44,483 bases of DNA. Source: SAR86 cluster bacterium. Its GTDB lineage: Bacteria > Pseudomonadota > Gammaproteobacteria > Pseudomonadales > Pseudohongiellaceae. The stretch spans positions 1 through 44,483 of the forward strand of contig NVVJ01000026.1 of assembly GCA_002402175.1 (NCBI GenBank), read 5' to 3'. The first letter of the stretch is position 1. Each line of letters begins with the position of its first letter. Both the position numbers and the translations under genes were made by a program. The notes beneath the pieces were generated by a model that saw only the letters and a list, made by a program, of their open reading frames with translations, had not been told where the DNA came from and searched no databases. This document shows positions 27,272 to 33,522 of this stretch, one piece after another.

Positions 27272-28900
27272 GTGTCAATTGAAAATATTAAAGTTCCAGA
27301 CCTGGGTGACTCCAGCGAAGTAGAAGTAATAGAGCTGCTGGTTTCAGTGGGTCAATCAGTCGAAGAAAACGATTCTCTGCTGGTTTTGGAAAGTGACAAA
27401 GCAGCAATGGAAATTCCAGCACCTATGTCCGGTGTAGTGAAAAGCATTGCGGTGAACCTGGGTGATCAGGTTACATCAGGTAGTGAAATGCTGACGCTTG
27501 AGGTGGCTGGCGATGAGTCTCCAGAGTCATCGAAGGAAGCTGATAAAGAAGCACCAGTAGATGCAGAAGAAGAGAAAGTAGTAGAAGAAGATAAAGCGGA
27601 TGCGGAGGCAAAAATCGAACCCGGTCCTGATTCGGTGCAATCATCAATCACTATCGATGTTCCAGACCTTGGAACTGACGACGAAGTAGAAGTAATAGAA
27701 ATTCACGTGAAGCCAGGTAGTGAAGTTGCATTAGATGAAGCGCTCATTACCTTGGAATCAGACAAAGCAGCCATGGATGTGCCAGCGCCTCAGGCAGGAA
27801 CAATTGAATCTTTATTGGTTGCTATAGGCGACAAAATCAAAACTGGCTCGCCTATTGCTAAAATGCTTAGCAGCGTGGCAGCGGCGCCGACTCAAACAGA
27901 GGCAAAACAAGCATCAATTCCTGAGCCCACCCCAAAGCCGGAGGCTAGTACTGTTGAAGCCACTCCGTCTGCAGCTCCAGTTGCGCAAAACGTCTCTCAG
28001 GACCAATCAAAAGTTTATGCTGGTCCTGCAGTTAGAAAGCTTGCTAGAGAACTAGGAGTAGATTTATCTGCGGTGCCAAGCAGTGGTGCAAAATCTCGCA
28101 TCATAAAAGAAGACATACACGAATTTGTTAAGAGCCGACTCAATGCGCCAGCCGGGCAGGTGGCTACAGTAACAAGCATACCTGATATCGACTTTAGTCA
28201 GTTTGGCGAGATTGAACAGCTCTCTCGAAGCAAGCTACATAAGCTCACGGCGGTGAATATGCATCGTAGCTGGTCGACGATACCTCATGTTGCTCAATTC
28301 AACGAAGCCGACGTGACTGATTTGGAAGAATTTAGAGCCGAGCTTAAACCAGAGGCTGCAAAAAGAGGCAGCAAGCTTACGTTTATGCCTTTTCTTTTGA
28401 AGGCCTGTGCGAAAGCATTGCAGGAATATCCGCAATTTAATGTTTCATTGCATTCATCTGGCGAAACTATAATTCAGAAAAAATACATTCACATTGGTGT
28501 GGCAGTGGCAACCGAGGCTGGTCTGTTGGTTCCGGTTATCAAAAATGTAGATCAAAAAACAATCTGGCAACTTGCCGATGAGGTTATTGAAATATCGGAC
28601 AAGGCAAAGCAGAGAAAGCTTAAGCCGAGTGATATGCAAGGAGGTTGTTTTTCAATCTCAAGCCTGGGCGCTATTGGCGGCACTGGCTTTATTCCTATAA
28701 TCAATGCGCCTGAAGTCGCAATACTGGGTGTGGCGAAAACCCAGATAAAGCCGGTCTATATAGATGGCGAGTTTGTGCCCAGAAAAATGCTACCGTTTAC
28801 CCTGTCTTATGATCACAGAGCGGTGAATGGTGTTGATGGTGGTCAGTTCGCGACTTACCTAGCGAGTGTTCTGGCCGACATTAGGCGTTTGGCTTTATAA
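27272..28900 (+). CDS. aceF: AceF, dihydrolipoamide acetyltransferase (pyruvate dehydrogenase E2)
   Basis: This is the core subunit that passes the acetyl group to CoA. There are two lipoyl domains, with lipoylated Lys43 and Lys165 in ESDKAAME and ESDKAAMD, joined by an acidic Ala/Glu-rich linker. A peripheral subunit-binding domain (GPAVRKLARELGVDLSAV) and the catalytic domain ending YDHRAVNGVDGGQF follow. E. coli has three lipoyl domains; two as in Pseudomonas here. The start is GTG 27272, set by TAGGAG at 27257-27262. No lpd gene follows, so E3 must be encoded elsewhere. Confidence 0.97.
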   Translation: MSIENIKVPDLGDSSEVEVIELLVSVGQSVEENDSLLVLESDKAAMEIPAPMSGVVKSIAVNLGDQVTSGSEMLTLEVAGDESPESSKEADKEAPVDAEEEKVVEEDKADAEAKIEPGPDSVQSSITIDVPDLGTDDEVEVIEIHVKPGSEVALDEALITLESDKAAMDVPAPQAGTIESLLVAIGDKIKTGSPIAKMLSSVAAAPTQTEAKQASIPEPTPKPEASTVEATPSAAPVAQNVSQDQSKVYAGPAVRKLARELGVDLSAVPSSGAKSRIIKEDIHEFVKSRLNAPAGQVATVTSIPDIDFSQFGEIEQLSRSKLHKLTAVNMHRSWSTIPHVAQFNEADVTDLEEFRAELKPEAAKRGSKLTFMPFLLKACAKALQEYPQFNVSLHSSGETIIQKKYIHIGVAVATEAGLLVPVIKNVDQKTIWQLADEVIEISDKAKQRKLKPSDMQGGCFSISSLGAIGGTGFIPIINAPEVAILGVAKTQIKPVYIDGEFVPRKMLPFTLSYDHRAVNGVDGGQFATYLASVLADIRRLAL

Positions 28901-28962
28901 GTATCTCGTTTGTAATACGCTGCGCACGTAAGATAGTAGTCTTCAAAATTGTTATTCAATAA

Positions 28963-29730
28963 TTATTGAGGGTAATAGAGCGTACAGTCTTTACCAGATA
29001 GAGATTTTATTGAGCAGTTGTAAGCCGTTGACAAGTTTTCTTCATTGAGAATTTCTTCTCGAGTTCCAAGCAGAAACTCCCCCCCGTCTAAAAGCAGAAT
29101 GATGTTTTCGCAATAGCGCGCCGCAAGATTAATATCATGGGTCGCCATAAGTAAACAGGCGGATTGATCTCGGATTTTTTGCTCAAGAATCGACAGTAAC
29201 TTTACTTGAAACGCCACATCTAGATGATTGCTGGGTTCATCCAGTAAAAATATCTTGGGTGTTTGCGCTAACAGCATGGCCAGAGACAAGCGCTGTCGTT
29301 CTCCGCCAGATAGTGTGCTGATTTCTCTTTCACACAGATCATCAAGTTCGAAAGCCTTTAGTGCTTCTAGCGCGATCTCAACATCGGCAGGATCATCCCT
29401 AAGTAATGACTGAACATGGGGATGTCTGCCCAGCATAACCGTTTCAAACACAGTGGCTGGAAGCGTGTCTAATTCATGCTGAAACAGAATGCCAACCTGA
29501 CTTGCCAGTTTCATAGGCGGAATATCGGCCAGTGGCTCACCACCAATCAGAATGGTCCCGCTTTCAGTCGGGTGTAGACCCAGTATGCTATGTAGAAGCG
29601 TTGTTTTGCCAACGCCATTTTTGCCTAACAGGCCCCAGCGCTCATTTTCATTCATGCAGAAACTAAGGCCTTTGCAAATTTGTTTGCCGCCAATTTGTAG
29701 ATTCAGTGCTTGTAGTTCGAGGCTTGGCAT
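28963..29730 (-). CDS. ABC importer ATPase, FecE/BtuD family
   Basis: This ATP-binding subunit serves an iron-siderophore, haem or cobalamin type importer. Walker A is LLGKNGVGKTTLL, the signature is LSGGERQRLSLA, and Walker B is IFLLDEPSNHLD, with the switch His in MATHDINLA. I chose ATG 29730 (MPSLELQALNLQ), which starts exactly where the family fold begins; a TTG at 29769 would add 13 residues. Its likely partner permease lies at 33523-34503 on the same strand, ~3.8 kb upstream. In relatives such genes usually touch, so the operon appears split. No binding protein gene is seen, so the substrate is open. Confidence 0.88.
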   Translation of the reverse strand: MPSLELQALNLQIGGKQICKGLSFCMNENERWGLLGKNGVGKTTLLHSILGLHPTESGTILIGGEPLADIPPMKLASQVGILFQHELDTLPATVFETVMLGRHPHVQSLLRDDPADVEIALEALKAFELDDLCEREISTLSGGERQRLSLAMLLAQTPKIFLLDEPSNHLDVAFQVKLLSILEQKIRDQSACLLMATHDINLAARYCENIILLLDGGEFLLGTREEILNEENLSTAYNCSIKSLSGKDCTLYYPQ

Positions 29731-29904
29731 GTGGTGTGTTGATTTATATCCAGAAAGGTGGCTATACAAAGGCGTGAGTGCCTAGTATAACGATATATGG
29801 GGCAACTGGAAAATGGAGAAATCTGACCCTTTTGGTTTCAGAGAATGGATGTGTGTGTCAAATATGGTATAGATTTCAGCCAACTATAAAAGAGGGTAAT
29901 AGTT

Positions 29905-30435
29905 GTGATTTTAGAAAGTAAATTTATTGCTGCTGCCGTTATATCTGTAGGTTTAATGCTAGGTGGTTGCTCAGAACCTGTTCAAGACAGCCTTGTAGGT
30001 AGCGCTGATTTTCTCGATCAAAATGATGATGGGGTCGAGGATATTATTTATGAGTTTGAAGGTGACTTTTATTATGAATTAGTTGATAGAAATTTTGACG
30101 GCGAGGTAGACGAGAGTCATAAGTATGGGCTAGATGACCGTATAGTTAGTAGTAAAGTCGATTCGAATTTGGATGGATATTTGGAGACAAGCATTTCCTA
30201 TGAATACGGGTCGGTATCGAAAGTTAATGTTGACAGGGTTCGAGATGGACTGGTTGATATATCATTTATATATGCTGAAGGTGAAGTCGTGTCTGCTGAA
30301 AAATATTATCATCAGACTGAAGTAGAAGCTGCAAGAATAGGGAAAATCGCTTTCGAATTCGGTTATCCTATTTCGAATGAAGTTATTGGAACGACTGAAA
30401 TTTCTAGCTTAGAATTTTCAAATAAATCACAATAA
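29905..30435 (+). CDS. Lipoprotein with EF-hand/dockerin-like Asp repeats
   Basis: This 176-residue protein has an N-terminal lipoprotein signal ending LMLGGC. Three calcium-loop-like elements follow: DQNDDGVEDI, DRNFDGEVDE and DSNLDGYLET. These resemble the DxNxDGxxD motifs of thrombospondin type 3, dockerin or EF-hand loops and suggest calcium binding. I do not recognise a named family. The start is GTG 29905, with AGAGGG 8 bases upstream. The last codons (NKSQ) and the stop lie inside a 10-base tandem repeat, so the C-terminus may have been altered by repeat growth. It lies in the accessory block. Confidence 0.75.
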   Translation: MILESKFIAAAVISVGLMLGGCSEPVQDSLVGSADFLDQNDDGVEDIIYEFEGDFYYELVDRNFDGEVDESHKYGLDDRIVSSKVDSNLDGYLETSISYEYGSVSKVNVDRVRDGLVDISFIYAEGEVVSAEKYYHQTEVEAARIGKIAFEFGYPISNEVIGTTEISSLEFSNKSQ

Positions 30436-30470
30436 ATCACAATAAATCACAATAAATCACAATAAATCAA
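30421..30470. repeat. Tandem repeat, five units of 10 bases
   Basis: AATAAATCAC occurs four times exactly, then AATAAATCAA. The last unit runs into the REP palindrome at 30465. The unit resembles the REP end AATCA, so it may be a slippage product of the REP boundary. It holds the stop codon of the lipoprotein gene. Confidence 0.95.
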
Positions 30471-30491
30471 AGGGGTCAGAGAGCTTTGATT
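30465..30491 (+). repeat. REP palindrome, copy 1
   Basis: This 27-base element begins AATCAAAGGGG and ends CTTTGATT, with arms AATCAAAG/CTTTGATT of 8 bases around GGGTCAGAGAG. It differs from copies 2 and 3 by one base. It lies just beyond the stop of a decayed RAYT transposase end, the usual place for the REPs such enzymes act on. Confidence 0.85.
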
Positions 30492-30518
30492 TGTAGATTA
30501 GTTTTTGGTTAAGGTGAA

Positions 30519-30597
30519 CTAGTTTGATTTTCTGTCACCACCCTTCGGAAAGGGTGATAGTTTATAACGCAATTGCTGTTCGATTTACTGTTTAATC
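30519..30597 (-). pseudogene. REP-associated tyrosine transposase (RAYT), C-terminal relic 1
   Basis: Minus-strand translation gives IEQQLRYKLSPFPKGGDRKS followed by N and a stop. The motif PFPKGGDRKS is the characteristic C-terminal end of one RAYT class. An in-frame TAA lies just before it, and nothing recognisable is left of the catalytic part. The relic sits between inverted REP copies 1 and 2. Confidence 0.75.
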
Positions 30598-30611
30598 TTC
30601 CCGTCACCGGA

Positions 30612-30638
30612 AATCAAAGTTCTCTGACCCCTTTGATT
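30612..30638 (-). repeat. REP palindrome, copy 2
   Basis: This 27-base element is the exact reverse complement of the copy at 31130-31156. With copy 1 it brackets RAYT relic 1; with copy 3 it brackets the DUF4279 gene. Confidence 0.85.
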
Positions 30639-30658
30639 TTGTCCTTTGTGATTAACTA

Positions 30659-31069
30659 ATGGATAAAAGTATGGATGACTTAGGCATTGAATTTTCATTT
30701 CGAATTGAGCACCCAAAAGAAGACCTCATGTTAGCTGCGGAAAAGCTCGGCATCGAGCCATTTCGCATTTGGGTGGCTGGCGCACAACGTGAAACACCTA
30801 CAGGGCTGAAACTTGATGGGAGATATGATCGCTCGTATTGCTGTCTAAGGCCTAAACTTGAAAAAGGTTTATATGCCGCACAGGCGATTGAGAAATTTTT
30901 AAGCGAAGTTGAGAAACACAATGATTACTGGGCGGAATTGGCCTCATCCGGTGGATCTTTTATGATTGTTATTTTTAATGAGAGTGATGAAAGATATGTG
31001 GATGAATTTGATTGGAGCCTGCTAAAGCGCCTTTCAAAATTAGAAATATCGCTTGGCTTTGATTGTTAG
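30659..31069 (+). CDS. DUF4279 family protein
   Basis: This 136-residue cytoplasmic protein is of unknown function. Its pattern fits DUF4279: EFSFRIEH...LGIEPFRIWVAG near the N-terminus, a central SGGSFMIVIF strand and a C-terminal LLKRLSKLEISLGFDC. The family is often found scattered in accessory regions. It is flanked on both sides by identical REP copies in inverted orientation, so it may have been carried or trapped by REP activity. No ribosome binding site is evident before ATG 30659; ATG 30671 is an alternative. Confidence 0.7.
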   Translation: MDKSMDDLGIEFSFRIEHPKEDLMLAAEKLGIEPFRIWVAGAQRETPTGLKLDGRYDRSYCCLRPKLEKGLYAAQAIEKFLSEVEKHNDYWAELASSGGSFMIVIFNESDERYVDEFDWSLLKRLSKLEISLGFDC

Positions 31070-31129
31070 AGAGTGGAGATTTGAGAGTAGTCTCTACAAT
31101 TAGGAGAAACAGTAGGGACACTGATAACT

Positions 31130-31156
31130 AATCAAAGGGGTCAGAGAACTTTGATT
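31130..31156 (+). repeat. REP palindrome, copy 3
   Basis: This 27-base element is identical (inverted) to copy 2. It lies 6 bases from the stop of RAYT relic 2, the same arrangement as copy 1 with relic 1. Confidence 0.85.
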
Positions 31157-31162
31157 TGTAGG

Positions 31163-31318
31163 TTAGCTTCTTGTTGATGTGAACTTAATTGATTTTCTAT
31201 CACCGCCTTTTGGGAAAGGTGGCAGAGCATGCCCTAATTGTTTTTCGATTTGTTGCTTGAACTTTTCGTTACCTAAAATCCAGGCTTTGTTTGCGGCAAT
31301 TCTTATTTCTTCCAAGGA
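31163..31318 (-). pseudogene. RAYT transposase, C-terminal relic 2
   Basis: An open minus-strand stretch of 51 codons ends in a stop. It reads EEIRIAANKAWILGNEKFKQ, then QIEKQLGHALPPFPKGGDRK and a short tail. This is the C-terminal region of a REP-associated tyrosine transposase (Y1_Tnp superfamily). The catalytic HUH and Tyr part is missing. The 5' side is interrupted at ~31319 by a 53-base inverted-repeat element; sequence beyond that element (YQTALLHRHS in one minus frame) might be more of the same gene, but this is weak. Confidence 0.8.
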
Positions 31319-31322
31319 CAAT

Positions 31323-31375
31323 CGGGGACAGACCACGATTAAGTATAATGTATATGAAAACGTGGTCTGTCCCCG
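31323..31375. mobile_element. 53-base MITE/REP-like element
   Basis: Perfect 15-base terminal inverted repeats, CGGGGACAGACCACG and CGTGGTCTGTCCCCG, flank a 23-base AT-rich centre containing TATAAT. It abuts the RAYT relic and is a different repeat family from the AATCAAAG elements. It has no coding capacity. Confidence 0.8.
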
Positions 31376-31410
31376 AGAGTGCCGATGCAGAAGGGCTGTT
31401 TGGTACCGCG

Positions 31411-31423
31411 AATCAAAGGGGTC
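31411..31423 (+). repeat. REP half-element
   Basis: AATCAAAGGGGTC is the left half of the local REP without a matching right arm. It is a decayed or truncated copy. Together with the elements to its left it fills the gene-free stretch 31070-31576. Confidence 0.6.
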
Positions 31424-31551
31424 GTAACGAATATGTTTTGATCAACTAGTTGCTTCAATGATAGCTGGTTAAAATTTATTCACTACGCCCCCTTTTACCT
31501 TTGATCACGGTAATCATCCCATTACTTAACCTAATAACTCCTTGATATATT

Positions 31552-31567
31552 GTAGCCTTTAGGCTAC
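31552..31567. promoter_or_regulatory. Operator-like palindrome upstream of higBA
   Basis: GTAGCCTTTAGGCTAC has 7-base arms around TT and lies 9 bases before the toxin start. Type II antitoxins of the HigA kind repress their own operon from such palindromes, so this is the likely HigA site. Confidence 0.6.
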
Positions 31568-31576
31568 TATCCGGGC

Positions 31577-31882
31577 GTGAAATACGAAATCACTCAAACC
31601 GAAGTATTTGCTAAATGGTTCTCCAGCCTTAAAGACAGGTCTGCTTATAAAGCGATTGCCAGTAGGTTGATTAGAGCAGCGACAGGTAATCTCGGTGACG
31701 TGTCCCCAGTTGGCGAAGGTGTCAGCGAAATGAGAATATTCGTTGGAAAAGGTTACAGAGTGTATTTTATTAACGAAGGCCACAAAATCGTTGTTCTTCT
31801 TAATGGTGGCGACAAATCAACTCAAAGAAAAGACATTAAGAGAGCGAAAGATATAGCTAAAAAGTTAAGGAGTAAACTATGA
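31577..31882 (+). CDS. higB: HigB-like (RelE/ParE family) toxin
   Basis: This 101-residue toxin of the TIGR02683/Gp49 class contains FAKWFSSLKDRSAYKAIASR, GDVSPVGEGVSEMRIFVGKG and YRVYFI...VLLNGGDKSTQ. Relatives are ribosome-dependent mRNA endonucleases. The start is GTG 31577. The toxin gene comes first and overlaps the antitoxin start by four bases, as usual for higBA. It lies in the REP-rich accessory block. Confidence 0.9.
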   Translation: MKYEITQTEVFAKWFSSLKDRSAYKAIASRLIRAATGNLGDVSPVGEGVSEMRIFVGKGYRVYFINEGHKIVVLLNGGDKSTQRKDIKRAKDIAKKLRSKL

Positions 31883-32154
31883 AAACTACAGCATTCAATC
31901 CTTTCGAATTTGCTGAAAGCCAGGAAGAAATTAACGAAATTCTTATTGAAGCTTTTAACGATGAAGACCCCGGGACTTTTATTGCTGCTCTCGGGTTCCT
32001 TGCCAAGCATTATGGCATGACCAATCTTGCTAGAGAGACAGGGCTTAACCGTGAGAGCCTTTACAAGACTTTCAGGAAAGGCACAAAGCCTCAGTGGGAA
32101 ACCATTGTAAAGCTGCTCAGGGCGCTTAATGTGAAGCTTACTGTAGCCACTTAA
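31879..32154 (+). CDS. higA: HigA-like antitoxin (TIGR02684 family, HTH)
   Basis: This 91-residue protein has a helix-turn-helix in GMTNLARETGLNRESLYKTF and the family N-terminus FNPFEFAESQEEINEILIEA. It neutralises the upstream toxin and probably binds the palindrome before it. Its ATG overlaps the toxin stop (ATGA). Confidence 0.9.
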   Translation: MKTTAFNPFEFAESQEEINEILIEAFNDEDPGTFIAALGFLAKHYGMTNLARETGLNRESLYKTFRKGTKPQWETIVKLLRALNVKLTVAT

Positions 32155-32164
32155 TGGCAATCAG

Positions 32165-32189
32165 AATCAAAGGGAATCAAAGGGGACAG
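32165..32189 (+). repeat. Degenerate REP halves in tandem
   Basis: AATCAAAGGG and AATCAAAGGGGACAG follow each other directly and resemble the left REP half, the second with GGGGACAG as in the 53-base element. It is a junction of two repeat types. Confidence 0.55.
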
Positions 32190-32216
32190 TAGTGTCTCTG
32201 ACCTTCTTGATATCCC

Positions 32217-32269
32217 TTGCCAATTTGTTAATATGACTATGTAGACTAGTCATATTAACAAATTGGCAA
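32217..32269. promoter_or_regulatory. Perfect 23-base inverted repeat upstream of phd-vapC (probable operator)
   Basis: The arms at 32217-32239 and 32247-32269 are perfectly complementary over 23 bases around TGTAGAC; the outer part reads TTGCCAATTTGTTAATATGA. It ends 10 bases before the phd start. Phd/YefM antitoxins repress their operons at palindromes there, though a 23-base perfect arm is unusually long. It might contain two nested operator sites, or be a remnant of another mobile palindrome. Confidence 0.75.
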
Positions 32270-32279
32270 AAGGTTTGTT

Positions 32280-32507
32280 ATGGAACGAATATCAAAAACA
32301 GAGTTTAAAGCTCACGCCCTGGAAGTGTTAAGAAACATTGAGCAAAGCGGAGAATCAAGGATCATCACGGACAGGGGTAAGCCAACTCTTGAAATTAGAA
32401 AGTTGAGGAAGCAAAAAGCGTCTCCTTTAGAATTGTTAAAAGGCACCATCGTTAAATATGAAGACGCTACTGCGCCAGTTGCCGATGATGACTGGAAGAA
32501 TGCTTGA
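32280..32507 (+). CDS. phd: Phd/YefM-type antitoxin
   Basis: This 75-residue antitoxin has the Phd DNA-binding N-terminus RISKTEFKAHALEVLRNIE and IITDRGKPTLEI, and an acidic disordered tail (DATAPVADDDWKNA) that would mask the toxin. AAAAGG lies 6 bases before the ATG. It overlaps the vapC start by four bases. Confidence 0.92.
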   Translation: MERISKTEFKAHALEVLRNIEQSGESRIITDRGKPTLEIRKLRKQKASPLELLKGTIVKYEDATAPVADDDWKNA

Positions 32508-32905
32508 TGATTGTCATCGATACTCATGTGTTGCTATGGTGGGTAAGCGGCGATAAATCCTTGTCAGCTAAAGCTGGCAGGACTATCAAGAAGTGCTTGA
32601 CTGATGGTGGCGAAGTGATTGTTTCATCTATCACTGTCTGGGAAATAGCCATGCTCATTGAGAAAAATCGCCTTGTGTTAAGTATGGACATCGAGAGTTG
32701 GGTTAATGAAGTTGCTCAGATAGAAGGCGTCCGTTTTATGCCAGTGAATAATGAAATCGCGATGAAATCAGCCGCGCTGCCTGGCGAATTTCACAAAGAT
32801 CCGGCTGATCGTATAATAGTAGCTACGGCTAGAAAGTTGGCCGTTTCTTTAGTGACGGCAGACGGAAAAATAATTGACTATGAACATGTCAAAACGATTT
32901 GGTAA
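32504..32905 (+). CDS. vapC: VapC-type PIN-domain toxin
   Basis: This 133-residue PIN ribonuclease has acidic metal ligands in IDTHVLLWW (first Asp), SSITVWEIAML (Glu), KDPADRIIVATA (Asp) and VTADGKI (Asp). Members cleave tRNA or rRNA. It is paired with the Phd-type antitoxin by an ATGA overlap; a second in-frame ATG follows directly, so the start is uncertain by one codon. Its stop runs into a REP-like repeat. Confidence 0.93.
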   Translation: MMIVIDTHVLLWWVSGDKSLSAKAGRTIKKCLTDGGEVIVSSITVWEIAMLIEKNRLVLSMDIESWVNEVAQIEGVRFMPVNNEIAMKSAALPGEFHKDPADRIIVATARKLAVSLVTADGKIIDYEHVKTIW

Positions 32906-32990
32906 ATCAAAGAGGGGCTGAGTACTTGCATTTAGTAAATCTAAACATAGTACTTGCTATCCGAGAATCAAAATTCTCTGCCCCTTTCTA
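32905..32990. repeat. Imperfect paired REP-like repeat (BIME-like)
   Basis: AATCAAAGAGGGGCTGAG on the left and TTCTCTGCCCCTTTCT on the right form an imperfect inverted pair. Between them AGTACTTGC occurs twice. It is related to the local REP family by AATCAAAG and the G4 tract but has diverged. Confidence 0.6.
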
Positions 32991-33026
32991 ATAGCCGGTT
33001 CTTAAGTTATTTAAGCGCTGAAAGAC

Positions 33027-33407
33027 TTAAGCAATGCGATGAAGAGCGCAAATCTTATTGCCAGAAGGGTCGCGCAGATACGCAAGATAAAGGCTTCCTG
33101 TAGTACCTTCACGAGCGCCCGGTGGATCTTCGCAAGTCGTTCCGCCATTGGCTAATCCTGCACTGTGCCAGTTATCAGCTGATTCTGTATTTTCTGCGGC
33201 AAAGCCAATAGTGCTGCCATTGCCGTTGCATGCAGGTTCGCCATCTATGGGTTTGCTGATGGAAAATATACCGGTTTTGGTCATATAAAAGCAGCGACCT
33301 TTGTCATCTATTACTCCAGGTGCATGACCCAGTGCGCCTAGTGTGGCATCGTAAAATGCCTTGGATTCTGCCACGTCATTTGCGCCAACCATAATATGAC
33401 TAAACAT
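33027..33407 (-). CDS. VOC superfamily protein (glyoxalase/bleomycin-resistance fold)
   Basis: This 126-residue protein begins MFSHIMVGANDVAESKAFYD and ends YLRDPSGNKICALHR, the usual VOC strand layout with a metal-ligand His at residue 4 and the DPSGNKI motif. Members of this type are often called lactoylglutathione lyase-like, but the substrate cannot be assigned. It is the last gene of the accessory block before the permease gene. Confidence 0.88.
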   Translation of the reverse strand: MFSHIMVGANDVAESKAFYDATLGALGHAPGVIDDKGRCFYMTKTGIFSISKPIDGEPACNGNGSTIGFAAENTESADNWHSAGLANGGTTCEDPPGAREGTTGSLYLAYLRDPSGNKICALHRIA

Positions 33408-33522
33408 TGTTACTCTCCTTGATTAAAAAATATAATTTGTGGGCTTACCTAAATTGCATAGTAGCAAAGTATTCGGACGAAAATTAGTGCGAATTAGTAT
33501 TGAGTTGCTGAGTGCATAGTTT

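Noticed and set aside
30421..30470. Possible CRISPR array (regular repeats)
   Set aside because: The units are only 10 bases and directly abut with no spacers; no cas gene is in the window. It is a simple tandem repeat.
31179..31427. Plus-strand open frame of 82 codons
   Set aside because: It runs antisense through the RAYT relic and the 53-base inverted repeat; the minus-strand reading has clear family motifs.
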